A DNA stretch of 64,000 bases. Origin: Bacillus sp. CH140a_4T (lineage in GTDB: Bacteria; Bacillota; Bacilli; Bacillales; Bacillaceae_G). The notes under the pieces are model-generated. The model did not search any database. It was not told the DNA's origin and saw only the letters and a list, made by a program, of their open reading frames with translations. Shown piece by piece: positions 1 to 8,567 of the stretch. The stretch's first letter is position 1; every line of letters begins with the position of its first letter. The translations under genes and the position numbers were made by a program. The stretch is taken from contig NZ_WBPF01000022.1 in the NCBI RefSeq assembly GCF_008923725.1, positions 98,913-162,912 of the forward strand, written 5' to 3'.

Positions 1-1433
1 GTATTTCCATCCGCTATATCTACTTTCGTTATTTCTAATTCACCTTCTACTTTCTTATCTTGAACGATATGTTTAATAATTTCTCCATCCTCTTTGATTT
101 CAAATGTGAATGTCTCTTCATTTATTACATAGCCGTTCGGTGCTATTGTTTCTTTATACGTGTACTTTCCGTATGGTAGTTTAAATTTCGCTACACCTTT
201 TTCATCCGTTTTCCCTTTTACTACTTCTTTCCCTTGTTCGTTGTAAATTGTAAATTCTGCATTTGGCAGTTTCATATTCCCATCCGCTATATCTACTTTC
301 GTTATTTCTAATTCACCTTTTATATTTTCATTTTTCCACTCTAATAGAGCAGTTTCACCGGTTTTCACTTCAATTTTTTTAACACTTCCGTCTAACACAT
401 ATCCAGCTGGCGCTTGAATTTCTTTGACGCTATATATACCGATTGAAAGATTCCCTAACTCCGCAATCCCTTTATCATTAGTAGTAACATTTTGTTTAAA
501 GTTTTCATTAGAAACTTCAAACACAGCCCCTTTTAATAATTCCTTTTTTTCTCCTAATTTCATAATCTTTAACGAGCCTACTGATTCCCAATTTACAACT
601 AAGTCTGTACTGATTTTCTCACTATTTCTTTGCAACAATACTGTTGTATTTTGAACTTTTTCCGAGCCTTTAAAAGCTATTGCTTGTAAATTTGTTAAAG
701 TAGACTTCACTTTCATTTTAAAATTACCACTACTCGTATCTTTCGGGATTAAAATTTTGAATTTTTCATTAATTGATAATATACTTTTCTCTTCTCCATT
801 TTCATTTACAATTCGAAGCCCTTTAGGAGCGTTTTCAGGAAGAATTGTATAAGAGCCAGAAACCGCATTTGTTTGCACTGTATAAAATCCTGTTTCTAAA
901 TAATCACCTTTTTGTGTAGCAGTTTGTGGATCTACAGGATTAACTTTAAAAAATACATCTTGTGATCCAGTTTCTTTTTTTGAAGCCTCTACTAAACGCT
1001 TCATAAGATTATGTACTCGTTCATTTTTTGCAACTAAATCTTCTACCGTTAATTCATTTGCTGCAATCCATACCGCTAATTGTGTAGCATAATGCGCTTC
1101 TTCTACTGTCGCTACCCCTAATTCAGATGGGCTTTTTTGAGGATATCCATTTAATAAAACACGATATACGGCATCAGATGTTTTCCCCATTTCAGGCAAA
1201 TCATCTCCATTTGGAGAACGTAAATCAGGTGTTAAACAATACGCAATACTACCCGAAACCGTTTTAATTATTTCTGTCTTTATTTCACGATGTTTCGAAT
1301 TGCTATAACTCCAATCCATTTTATATGTTTCTCTGTTCATTACTTCTGCCTTTACTTGTGGCATTGCAATTCCTAATAAAATAATAAGAGCACTTAAAAA
1401 ACTAAACCATTTCCCTACCATCTTTCGTTTCAT
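1..1433 (-). CDS. Thioester (TQXA) domain, Cna-B repeat surface adhesin, partial
   Basis: The reading frame is open from the ATG at 1433 (minus strand) to the window edge, so the C-terminus is missing. Residues 1-29 form a signal peptide. A thioester domain follows, with Cys66 in IAYCLTPD and Gln118 in the TQLAVW (TQXA) motif; in this family the two form an internal Cys-Gln bond that can couple covalently to host surfaces. After about residue 265 come Cna-B/SpaA-like beta domains (SLKIMKLGEKK, then GELEITKVDIADGN units). The Cna-B unit repeats with a 273-bp (91-residue) period, visible as near-identical DNA near 7-46 and 280-318. An LPXTG sorting signal is expected beyond the edge but cannot be seen. 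The N-terminal half closely resembles the short protein at 48372-49289. Confidence 0.88.
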   Translation of the reverse strand, partial: MKRKMVGKWFSFLSALIILLGIAMPQVKAEVMNRETYKMDWSYSNSKHREIKTEIIKTVSGSIAYCLTPDLRSPNGDDLPEMGKTSDAVYRVLLNGYPQKSPSELGVATVEEAHYATQLAVWIAANELTVEDLVAKNERVHNLMKRLVEASKKETGSQDVFFKVNPVDPQTATQKGDYLETGFYTVQTNAVSGSYTILPENAPKGLRIVNENGEEKSILSINEKFKILIPKDTSSGNFKMKVKSTLTNLQAIAFKGSEKVQNTTVLLQRNSEKISTDLVVNWESVGSLKIMKLGEKKELLKGAVFEVSNENFKQNVTTNDKGIAELGNLSIGIYSVKEIQAPAGYVLDGSVKKIEVKTGETALLEWKNENIKGELEITKVDIADGNMKLPNAEFTIYNEQGKEVVKGKTDEKGVAKFKLPYGKYTYKETIAPNGYVINEETFTFEIKEDGEIIKHIVQDKKVEGELEITKVDIADGN

Positions 1434-1640
1434 TCTCTCCACCACCATATATAAATTTCTACATGAAGCAATCTTACTGTTTCATTGTACTTATAGTGAA
1501 AAAAGAGAATAGGTGGTTTTTTTGTAGTATCTTGTCGAATTGTTGAGAAAGTTTCAAAGTAATAAGCAACATTACAATTGTTTGTTCTCCTGCTGCTATT
1601 GACAAGTGAATGTTACATATTTAAAATTTTTAAAAATAAT

Positions 1641-1668
1641 AAAAAGGCACTTTATAAGTGCCTTTTTT
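1641..1668 (-). terminator. Rho-independent terminator
   Basis: GGCACTTATAAAGTGCC stem flanked by A and T runs, 34 bp past the stop of the small gene at 1702-1872. The symmetric flanks could allow action on both strands. Confidence 0.75.
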
Positions 1669-1701
1669 ACTTACCAGAAACAAATTTCAAACGAATACAT
1701 G

Positions 1702-1872
1702 TTACTTATCTTTTTCTTTTATCTCCATCAACAACTCAATAATTTTCTCATTTTGCTCCACTTGTTTCTCTGAATTTTGATAGATGACACGAATCCACCC
1801 TAATACAAAAACAACTACAACTATCGGCAATAGTGCAAGTATTATACCGAATATCGAGAAATTGAACATCAT
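1702..1872 (-). CDS. Small membrane protein (56 aa)
   Basis: A short ORF starting at ATG 1872, with GAGGTG eight bases upstream. It encodes an N-terminal hydrophobic segment (about residues 5-26, IILALLPIVVVVFVLGW) followed by a charged, Glu/Lys-rich tail that should be cytosolic and helical. It has its own terminator at 1641-1668. The family is not recognised; the layout resembles small single-pass Bacillus proteins. Function is unknown. Confidence 0.65.
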   Translation of the reverse strand: MMFNFSIFGIILALLPIVVVVFVLGWIRVIYQNSEKQVEQNEKIIELLMEIKEKDK

Positions 1873-1937
1873 TTTCCCATCACCTCGCTACATACAAATT
1901 CTCCACCTTTCTACTAAAACCTGCAAAATTTTACAAA

Positions 1938-1968
1938 CAAAAAAAGAACCTATCAAACGATAGATTCT
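1938..1968 (-). terminator. Terminator overlapping the MFS stop codon
   Basis: AGAATCTATC-GTTT-GATAGGTTCT followed by seven T on the minus strand. The stem includes the last five codons of the MFS gene. Confidence 0.8.
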
Positions 1969-3137
1969 TCTTTTGCAAACTGAGTAGAACGTCCTCTCGT
2001 AATCGAGAAAATCGCACAAAGCAGTGCTAATATAATAAAGCCGCCTCCTACCCAAGCATTGTATATAACAGATGATTTCTCAATAACAACTCCGCCTACT
2101 GTTGAACCGAGCGCAATTCCTAAGTGAAGCGCAGAGTTATTTAAACTTTGCTGAATACCAGCCGATTCTGGCGCAATTTCAATTAAATAATTTTGTTGCG
2201 CTGGTGAAATCGCCCAGCTCAGCATACTCCAAAGTCCCATCATAATAATGAACAGCGGGAATGAGAATGTCATCATTGGCAATATGAAGATTGCACACGC
2301 AAATACGATAATAATTGAGATAATACTTTTCTTCGATCCCCATTTATCAGCAAGCAAGCCCCCAAGGCCACCCCCAAGTACCGCTGCAATTCCGAAAATA
2401 AAGTAAAATACACTAATCCAATTCGCTTCCACATGCATCACATCTTTTAAAAATGGTGTTAAATATGCATATAGTGTTAAATGACCCGTTAAAAATAAAA
2501 ATGATGTTAACTGTGCACTTACGATTTTCTTATCTTTTAACGTAGCAATTTGTTCTCTTATTGATAACACTGATGTCGGTGGTACTTTCGTTAAGAATAA
2601 TGAAATACAAGCGATTGCTACGACTGTTAATACCGAAATTAATACAAATGGTGCACGCCATCCATATGCATTTCCAAGTACAAGTCCAAGTGGTACTCCA
2701 AGTACAAGTGATCCACTAATCCCCATGAAAATGATTCCAATTGCACGCGCACGAAAATGCGGTTCTACAACGCTAGAAGCAAGTGTTACTGACAGTGCAA
2801 TAATAAGCGAACCACTCGCTGCACAAACAACCCTTGAGAACATTAACATCCCGTAATTCACACTAAATGCTGAAATAATATTTCCGATTAAGAAAATTGA
2901 TAATGCCCCAATGTATAATCTTTTTCTTTCAAACTTCCCTGTTAACGCTAATAAAACCGGACCTGATAAAGCAAATACTACTGAAAATATTGTTATAAGC
3001 TGACCAGCTGCACTAATAGATACTCCTAAATCATTGGCAACTAAATCGAGCGTTCCTCCTATAATTAGCTCAACCGTTCCGACTACGAAAGCCGCAATAG
3101 CTAAAATATACACACGAAAATTCAAGTCTTTCCCCAC
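1953..3137 (-). CDS. MFS drug/sugar efflux transporter (DHA1 type)
   Basis: About 394 aa and 12 hydrophobic segments, with the DHA1/AraJ-YdhP pattern: an early VGTVELIIGGTL helix and a GKFERKRL loop between TM2 and TM3. It should export small molecules using the proton gradient; the substrate is unknown. The frame is open to a TTG at 3197, but that would place the start upstream of a -10 box and operator dyad (3148-3173). I therefore choose GTG 3137 (MGKDLNFRVYI); TTG 3125 is an alternative. It belongs to the same broad family as the YtbD-like pump at 50269-51483. There is no regulator next to it. Confidence 0.85.
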   Translation of the reverse strand: MGKDLNFRVYILAIAAFVVGTVELIIGGTLDLVANDLGVSISAAGQLITIFSVVFALSGPVLLALTGKFERKRLYIGALSIFLIGNIISAFSVNYGMLMFSRVVCAASGSLIIALSVTLASSVVEPHFRARAIGIIFMGISGSLVLGVPLGLVLGNAYGWRAPFVLISVLTVVAIACISLFLTKVPPTSVLSIREQIATLKDKKIVSAQLTSFLFLTGHLTLYAYLTPFLKDVMHVEANWISVFYFIFGIAAVLGGGLGGLLADKWGSKKSIISIIIVFACAIFILPMMTFSFPLFIIMMGLWSMLSWAISPAQQNYLIEIAPESAGIQQSLNNSALHLGIALGSTVGGVVIEKSSVIYNAWVGGGFIILALLCAIFSITRGRSTQFAKEESIV

Positions 3138-3147
3138 GCTTTCTTTT

Positions 3148-3173
3148 TTGGTTACTACGATTATAGTAACCAA
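3148..3173 (-). promoter_or_regulatory. Perfect 10-bp inverted repeat overlapping the MFS -10 box
   Basis: TTGGTTACTA-6-TAGTAACCAA. On the minus strand the left half runs into TATAAT (3160-3165), about 22 bp before the GTG start at 3137. This is a classic repressor position. The AGTAAC half-site also occurs in the operators of the HxlR locus at 51615-51761. Confidence 0.7.
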
Positions 3174-3210
3174 AAAAAGAATTGAACACAAGTACAATTT
3201 TTTTACAGTA

Positions 3211-3239
3211 AAAAAGGTAGACGTATTATACGCCTACCC
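3211..3239 (-). terminator. Terminator of the SteT-like permease
   Basis: GGTAGGCGTATAATACGTCTACC stem followed by six T on the minus strand, just past the stop at 3245. Confidence 0.85.
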
Positions 3240-3244
3240 TTCGA

Positions 3245-4561
3245 TCATGACACTTCAGTTTTGTTCTTCTTATTTAAATACCAATACACCGGCAGTCCAG
3301 TAAAGACAATTCCAATTGATAAGAAACAACTTACCGGATCATTAATAATCGCACTTCCAAGTACAAACAATGATCCTAAAATCGCGACGATTGGTACAAT
3401 TGGGAATAACGGTACACTGTATGCACGCTCTTTATTCTTATTACGTTTTCTTAAAATGAAGACACCAATAAACGTCATTACATAGAAAATATAAATAATG
3501 AATACGGAAATCTCAGATAGCTTATTCGGATCACTAATAATCATTAAAATAATTCCTAAAATGATTTCAACAGTAATCGCATTTGCTGGTGTTTTAAATC
3601 TTGGACTTTCCTTTGCAATAAACTTAGAAAATGGCAGTTGTCCACGTTCTGCCATCGACATCGGGATACGTGGGAACGTTAAAATCTTTCCATTTAAACA
3701 ACCGAAAATAGAAACGATAATACCGATACTAATAATTTTCCCGCCATATTCTCCAAGTAGCATGCCCGCAGCTGTCGCTGTGGCATTTTCTCCAAGCTCT
3801 ACAATTTGCGTTGCTGGTAATACATTTAGTAACGCTAAGTTAATTGATACGTAAGCAGCCGTTACAATTAAAATCCCAACCGTCATCGCTTTCGGTAATA
3901 ACTTTGTTGGATTTTTCATCTCTCCGCCAATCGAAGCAAGTAGAATCCAGCCGTCATAAGCAAATAACGTTGCTAAAATTGCCATCCCGATACTTTGATT
4001 TTCTGATATCGGTACAACTACATTAAAGATATCACTATTCCCTTTCCAAAAACCTAACACAACAATTAAAACGATTGGAATCATCTTCCCGATTGTCGTA
4101 ACCGTTTGAACGATACCTCCGTATTTTGTTCCCATACTATTTATAACGCCAAGGAACACGACTGTACCAATTGCAATTGGTAAATTCCATACTTTATCTA
4201 AATAGAAAAAATTAATCATTAAAGAACTAAAGTACAACCCTAATGTTCCAATAATAGCTGGTCCATAAACAATTGTTTGCATCCAGCCTGATAAATATCC
4301 CCAAAAACTTCCGTAAATCTCCTCTAAATACGTATACAACCCACCATTTTTCGGGATTTGCGCTCCAATTTCAGCTACTGTTAAACCACTTGCTAGCGTC
4401 AACAGACCACCAATTACCCAAGCAAGAATCGCCATATTAGAACTTCCCGAGTAATCTAATACGCTCCCGGGTTTCATAAACACACCAGATCCAATAATCG
4501 TCCCTACTACGATAGAAAGTGCTACCGTTAAACCAATTTTGTTCTTCTCATCATGATGCAT
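3245..4561 (-). CDS. steT: APC-family serine/threonine exchanger (SteT-like)
   Basis: 438 aa and 12 predicted membrane helices. The N-terminus has VVGTIIGSGVFMKPG, the APC TM1 substrate motif, followed by PKNGGLYTYLEEIYG. Both closely match B. subtilis SteT (YkbA), an L-serine/L-threonine antiporter. The start is ATG 4561 with AAGGAGG upstream; a further 41 codons of open frame run into the T-box leader and are not coding. The gene is monocistronic and ends in a terminator. It is controlled by a T-box riboswitch whose specifier reads ACC, a threonine codon, which fits the transport role. Assignment to the family is strong; the exact substrate is inferred. Confidence 0.9.
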   Translation of the reverse strand: MHHDEKNKIGLTVALSIVVGTIIGSGVFMKPGSVLDYSGSSNMAILAWVIGGLLTLASGLTVAEIGAQIPKNGGLYTYLEEIYGSFWGYLSGWMQTIVYGPAIIGTLGLYFSSLMINFFYLDKVWNLPIAIGTVVFLGVINSMGTKYGGIVQTVTTIGKMIPIVLIVVLGFWKGNSDIFNVVVPISENQSIGMAILATLFAYDGWILLASIGGEMKNPTKLLPKAMTVGILIVTAAYVSINLALLNVLPATQIVELGENATATAAGMLLGEYGGKIISIGIIVSIFGCLNGKILTFPRIPMSMAERGQLPFSKFIAKESPRFKTPANAITVEIILGIILMIISDPNKLSEISVFIIYIFYVMTFIGVFILRKRNKNKERAYSVPLFPIVPIVAILGSLFVLGSAIINDPVSCFLSIGIVFTGLPVYWYLNKKNKTEVS

Positions 4562-4604
4562 GCTGCGTATCCTCCTTCCAATTCTAGTGTGATGCAAAAA
4601 TGAA

Positions 4605-4850
4605 ATAAAAAAACACTCCTCCCTAAAAAAGGGACGAGTGTTGTATTCGTGGTTCCACCCTTGTTTCAATTCGCAAAGTGACACACTTCACCAATTTCTC
4701 AAGTCTAAATAACGGTTTTTGCCGGCAAGCAATTACTAGGTATCCGTTCACTGCTGCAGTTCAGAGGTGGTAATCCATTTTTCCGTATTAGGAAGCTCAC
4801 AGCCAAAGGCCTCCCTCTCTGAGAATCGTAAAAAATTGATCATGTCCTCA
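4605..4850 (-). promoter_or_regulatory. T-box riboswitch, specifier ACC (Thr)
   Basis: On the minus strand the conserved GGGTGGAACCACG T-box lies at 4649-4660. It is followed by a terminator stem (ACACTCGTCCC...GGGAGGAGTGT plus a T run, 4607-4642). Stem I starts with AGAGAGGGAGG near 4820. Its 3' side reads ACC-A-CCUCU (ACC at 4769-4771), aligned by the same rule as the tyrosine (UAC-A-CUCU) and methionine (AUG-G-CCUUU) leaders in this window. Uncharged tRNA-Thr should permit read-through into the permease. Confidence 0.9.
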
Positions 4851-4888
4851 TCATCACTTCTTGATGTCGAATTTTGTAGTTATTGTTC

Positions 4889-4916
4889 ATTATATTGAAT
4901 TGTTAGAAAAAATCAA
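4889..4916 (-). promoter_or_regulatory. Sigma-A promoter of the steT T-box transcript
   Basis: TTGATT (4911-4916), 16-bp spacer, TATAAT (4889-4894) on the minus strand, about 40 bp before stem I. Confidence 0.65.
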
Positions 4917-5024
4917 TATATTTTTTTATATAACATAAGAAATATTGCTCTTCTTATATTATAACAGAAGTTACGACACTTCTCTAATTCCCTAGTATCT
5001 TTGGAACAGTGTAGCGGTAAAAAA

Positions 5025-5118
5025 ATTATATCAGCGATTTTTCAAATATATCGACCACAACTCAAATTATATCGGCGATTTTCGAAATATATCGATTTAC
5101 CAACAAAAAACGACAATA
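5025..5118. repeat. Array of ~21-bp TATATC(R)GCGATT units, copy 1
   Basis: Units TATATCAGCGATTTTT, TATATCGACCACAAC, TATATCGGCGATTTTC and a terminal TATATCGATTTACCAACAA. The same array type, with the same terminal block, occurs at 10134-10247 and 34561-34690. Confidence 0.7.
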
Positions 5119-5127
5119 AGTAAGAGG

Positions 5128-5158
5128 AGACTTTCTAAAAGAAAGCCTCCCCCACATA
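5128..5158. repeat. Inverted repeat GGAGACTTTC / GAAAGCCTCC
   Basis: A 10-bp stem with one G-U pair and a short AT loop, directly after repeat array 1. It has no proper T run, so its use as a terminator is doubtful. Confidence 0.4.
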
Positions 5159-5224
5159 CATACCTTTCCGTTGCCCACACGAAAGATACAACTTCACTCA
5201 ATTATTTCTCATCTTTTTTCATAA

Positions 5225-5358
5225 AAAACTTGCCCCGCATTAACGGGCAGTAAAACTTCCACCTTAAACTCCAGCGAATACAGGGATGAAGTTGGAAGAT
5301 TAACTGTCCGTAAAAGCCCGATTGGTTCAACTAATAATCAGTGGAAATGCACCACTGA
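5225..5358. repeat. Structured interspersed repeat element (bcr-like)
   Basis: Nested pairing arms GGGCAGT (5245) with ACTGTCC (5303), and CTTCCA (5256) with TGGAAG (5293). A second hairpin, AATCAGTGG...CCACTGATT, follows. The segment GGTTCAACTAATAATCAGT (5324-5342) recurs exactly at 57841-57859. This is typical of the short non-coding repeats scattered through B. cereus group genomes; the class is not assigned. Confidence 0.55.
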
Positions 5359-6156
5359 TTAAAGTTTCACTTTATGATGTGGAAGATCCACATTCAACGC
5401 CTCTAATTGTTTCTTTTCATTCTCTAAAATCGCTTTTGCTTTTGTTTTTGTTGCCTCATCTAATCCCGCAAAGATGTCTTCACGTTGCTCTTTCTCTGGA
5501 AGTTTCACACCTAGCTTTGTTAATTCTTCTTTTGCTTGTTCATTTGTTAATTTCCCAGACTTTTCTTGTTCAAAAATTGACTTCACTTTTTCTTTTGTTG
5601 CTTCATCTAAGTCAGCAAGCATATCTTTACGCTTACCCTCCGGCAGTTTCACGCCTAACTTTGTTAATTCCTCTTTTGCTTGTTCACGTGTTAGTTTGCC
5701 GGATTTCTCTTGTTCTAAGATTGATTTCGCTTTTTCTTTTGTTGCTTCGTCTAAGTTAGCAAACATATCTCCATGTTTACCCTTTTCCGGGAACTTCACG
5801 CCTAGTTTCGTTAATTCTTCTTGCGCTTGCTCACGTGTTAATTTTCCGGATTTCTCTTGTTCTAAAATTGACTTCGCTTTTTCTTTTGTTGCTTCGTCTA
5901 AGTTAGCAAACATATCTTTACGTTTTTCTTTCTCTGGAAGCTTTACACCTAGTTCCTCTAACTGTTTCTTTGTATCGGCCATAATCGTTTTTACTTTTTG
6001 TTTTGTAGCGTCATCTAAATCTTTTTTCGCCGTTTTTGTAGACTGCTCAGCTGCTGGAGTATTCGTTGCCGCGAATGCCGGAATACCGACTCCTCCAATG
6101 ATTCCGAATGATAAAGCACCTGCAATCGCTAAATACCCAACTGTTTTCTTCTTCAT
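5359..6156 (-). CDS. Secreted helical repeat protein (265 aa)
   Basis: The signal peptide is MKKKTVGYLAIAGALSF...AFA, with cleavage near residue 29. The rest is built from five related units beginning L(D/E)EATK. Three central units of about 48 residues (LDEATKEKAKSILEQEK, SGKLTREQAKEELTKLGVKLPE) are flanked by shorter first and last units lacking the SGKLTREQ part. It is strongly charged and predicted all-helical. The SGKLTREQAKEEL stretch resembles short SHOCT-like oligomerisation helices, but no family is recognised and no anchor is seen. The start has AAGGAGG upstream. Probably secreted; function unknown. Confidence 0.8.
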   Translation of the reverse strand: MKKKTVGYLAIAGALSFGIIGGVGIPAFAATNTPAAEQSTKTAKKDLDDATKQKVKTIMADTKKQLEELGVKLPEKEKRKDMFANLDEATKEKAKSILEQEKSGKLTREQAQEELTKLGVKFPEKGKHGDMFANLDEATKEKAKSILEQEKSGKLTREQAKEELTKLGVKLPEGKRKDMLADLDEATKEKVKSIFEQEKSGKLTNEQAKEELTKLGVKLPEKEQREDIFAGLDEATKTKAKAILENEKKQLEALNVDLPHHKVKL

Positions 6157-6253
6157 AGGAAATTTCCTCCTTCATAGTTCTAAAGCATGTACACTTTCGT
6201 ATACAATGCCTATAGTAATGTTGGTTTCTTAAAATTTCCTTAACGCTTCAAAT

Positions 6254-6284
6254 AAAAAACACCGCTCATGATGAGCGGTGTTTC
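6254..6284 (-). terminator. Terminator of yidC2
   Basis: AACACCGCTCATGATGAGCGGTGTT stem with a T run on the minus strand, directly past the stop at 6286. Confidence 0.85.
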
Positions 6285-6285
6285 G

Positions 6286-7068
6286 CTATGCTTTTTGTAA
6301 TTGTAATTCTTCACATTCCATTATTCTTCTTAATACAATTGTTTGTGTCATTGTAAATAAATTACCCGTCATCCAGTACAACACAAGTCCTGATGGCGCT
6401 GCAAATCCCATAAATAGAATCATTGCCGGCATCATAATTTGCTGCATTTTCAGCATCTGTACTTGTTCTCCAGGTGTAATATTAGATTGGAAAACTTTCA
6501 TCTGAATAAATGTCGTTAACGCTGCGATAATCGGTAATATATGATAAGGATCTGCATGTCCTAAGTTCACCCATAAAAATGAAGATGTGCGAATCTCTTC
6601 TGTTCGGCTAATCGCATAATACAAAGCAGAGAAAATCGGCATTTGTATTAATAGTGGCCAGCAACCAGCAAGTGGATTCCAACCGCCTGATTTCATTAGT
6701 TCTGACATTTCCTTTTGATACTGCTTTTGTTTTTCAAGATCTTTACCCACATCACCGTATTTTTGTTTCAGCTTCTGCAGTTCAGGTTGCATTTTTTTCA
6801 TTTTTGCTTGGCTACGATATTGCGAAACAGCTAATGGAATCATGGCTGAACGAATAACGAGCGTCATAATAATGATAGCAATCCCGAAGCTAGCTCCCGG
6901 TATATGATGAGCAACAAATTGAATCATATACGAGATTGGATATACGAAATAATGATCCCAAATTCCCGTACTATGTGCATCAATTGGGGCTGCATTACTG
7001 CAACCAGATAAAACAAAAACAAGTAATAATGATAAACTAACGAGCACAGCTCGGTATGATTTTAACAT
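6286..7068 (-). CDS. yidC: Membrane protein insertase YidC/Oxa1 family (second copy)
   Basis: 260 aa. It has a lipoprotein signal peptide with lipobox LSGC, then the five-helix YidC/Oxa1/SpoIIIJ core with the conserved arginine in VIRSAMIPLAVSQYRSQ. A basic cytosolic loop (KMKKMQPELQKLKQKYG) and GGWNPLAGCWPLLIQMPIF follow. It inserts Sec-dependent and Sec-independent proteins into the membrane. There is no jag gene next to it, so it resembles the YqjG/MisCB copy rather than SpoIIIJ. The ATG at 7068 is preferred because GGAGG lies seven bases upstream; an ATG at 7074 is too close. The small gene at 7097-7381 precedes it. Confidence 0.92.
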   Translation of the reverse strand: MLKSYRAVLVSLSLLLVFVLSGCSNAAPIDAHSTGIWDHYFVYPISYMIQFVAHHIPGASFGIAIIIMTLVIRSAMIPLAVSQYRSQAKMKKMQPELQKLKQKYGDVGKDLEKQKQYQKEMSELMKSGGWNPLAGCWPLLIQMPIFSALYYAISRTEEIRTSSFLWVNLGHADPYHILPIIAALTTFIQMKVFQSNITPGEQVQMLKMQQIMMPAMILFMGFAAPSGLVLYWMTGNLFTMTQTIVLRRIMECEELQLQKA

Positions 7069-7096
7069 GTTCATTCCTCCAATGTTTCGTAATTAT

Positions 7097-7381
7097 TTAG
7101 CGAAACATTGGTGTATACGGACCGACCTCGTCATTCTCTTCACTGGATTCTTGTCTGCGTACAGAGCGAATCATTCCATATTTATAAAAAATTGAAAATA
7201 GCGATACATTCCCCGCACTATCTTCGCATGTATTAACTAGTTTAAAAGCTCTTTGTCTACCACTTGATGCTTGCTGACGCACAAAGCGAGAAACATTAGC
7301 AAGGAAGAAAACTTCTAATAAACAAAGCGCTGTCGTTACAAACGATATATATAGAATTGCATCCTGCAATAAAAATTCCAT
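7097..7381 (-). CDS. Hypothetical membrane protein (94 aa)
   Basis: One or two hydrophobic segments (residues 8-35), then a basic stretch rich in Arg and Gln (SRFVRQQASSGRQRAFK) and a charged C-terminus. The family is not recognised. It ends about 28 bp before yidC2, and the two are probably co-transcribed from a promoter in 7382-7500. Confidence 0.6.
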   Translation of the reverse strand: MEFLLQDAILYISFVTTALCLLEVFFLANVSRFVRQQASSGRQRAFKLVNTCEDSAGNVSLFSIFYKYGMIRSVRRQESSEENDEVGPYTPMFR

Positions 7382-7633
7382 CGCTTCACATCCTTAATAA
7401 GGTCATTTTAGCACATTAGACAGACATTCTCTATTTCCTTTTATCGTCAAAAAAGTATTTTGCATATTTTCTCAAGAAAACTATGCTAGAAAACCAATGT
7501 ATTCGCTTTCTTTAGTATATTCACACGTATCCTTGTATAGGTTTAATTTGTTAGAAATTTATAAAATTTTCGCATTATAATAAAACTATTGCCAGTTTTT
7601 GAAAAAACCTTTATTCTCTTCTTGTAATCAAAA

Positions 7634-8551
7634 ATGAATATGGAGATGAAACATACTATGGGTCAACTAGGAGACGCCGATTACGTTCCCGACACCGCCT
7701 TTTTATCCTTCCCAGCAGCTAAAACATTTCACTTAGAATTCATCATACAGTTGGTTGTTATTTTTATAGCTTCTATTTTGTATGCAATTTCTATGAATAT
7801 GTTCTTTATCCCGCATAACATGATTAGCGGTGGTTTTGCTGGTGTAGGGATGATTATCGGTTATTTAATGCACTACAATATCGGTGCACTTATCTTTTTA
7901 CTAAACATTCCTCTTCTTATTTTAAGTCACTTTTACTTAGGCAAGAAGACAACCTTTTTAACAGCGTACTTTGTAGCTGTATCATCGTTAGCGATGAACA
8001 TTATCCCGGTACACCAAGTTTCAGACGATATTTTACTTTCTTCTGTATTTGGTGGTGTAATCTGCGGAGCAGCTTCCGGAATCATATTCCGATTTGCTTC
8101 TTCAACAGGTGGCTTTGATGTTGTTGGATTGATTGTAGCAAAACATCGAGATATTTCGATTGGAGCAATTATCTTTGGATTCAACTTGATCTTACTTGTT
8201 GCAGCAGGATTTATTTTCGGATGGGATATTACGCTTTATACGTTAATTAGCCGGTTTGTGGTCAGCAAAGTTATCGATGCTGTGCATACGAAACATATTA
8301 AATTAACGATAATGACAGTTACAGAAAAAGGCGAGGAAATAAAAAGCGCACTATTACACCACGGTATACGCGGGGTGACAATGGTAGATGCTGTCGGCGG
8401 CTATACAAACCATAAGAAAAAAATGATTTACACTGTCGTGACTCGCTATGAGTTAGGCGAAATGAAACGTATTATCCGTCAAGTGGATAACAAAGCATTT
8501 ATGAACATTACTGAAACAGTTGAAATTGTCGGCCGTTTCAAACGCATATAA
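7634..8551 (+). CDS. YitT family membrane protein with DUF2179 domain
   Basis: 305 aa. Five or six hydrophobic segments (residues 35-210) carry the family motifs ISGGFAGVGMI and SSTGGFDVVGLI. A cytosolic C-terminal ferredoxin-like DUF2179 domain follows (TIMTVTEKGEEIKSALL...GRFKRI). B. cereus group genomes carry many paralogues; their biochemical role is unknown. No clear ribosome-binding site precedes ATG 7634, while GGAG lies upstream of an in-frame ATG at 7658, so the true start may be 24 bases downstream. Confidence 0.88.
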   Translation: MNMEMKHTMGQLGDADYVPDTAFLSFPAAKTFHLEFIIQLVVIFIASILYAISMNMFFIPHNMISGGFAGVGMIIGYLMHYNIGALIFLLNIPLLILSHFYLGKKTTFLTAYFVAVSSLAMNIIPVHQVSDDILLSSVFGGVICGAASGIIFRFASSTGGFDVVGLIVAKHRDISIGAIIFGFNLILLVAAGFIFGWDITLYTLISRFVVSKVIDAVHTKHIKLTIMTVTEKGEEIKSALLHHGIRGVTMVDAVGGYTNHKKKMIYTVVTRYELGEMKRIIRQVDNKAFMNITETVEIVGRFKRI

Positions 8552-8567
8552 AAAAGGTTTATACATG

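Noticed and set aside
4562-4684. Open frame extending the SteT-like gene upstream by 41 codons
   Set aside because: It reads through the T-box and its terminator; a good ribosome-binding site marks ATG 4561.
5025-5118. CRISPR-like regular repeats (also 10134-10247 and 34561-34690)
   Set aside because: Units are about 21 bp with only 12-14 conserved bases, the variable parts are under 10 bp, and no cas genes are present. They look like interspersed repeats.
5474-6232. Long plus-strand ORF opposite the secreted repeat protein
   Set aside because: No ribosome-binding site and Ser/Phe-rich nonsense-like composition; it is the shadow of the repeat gene on the other strand.
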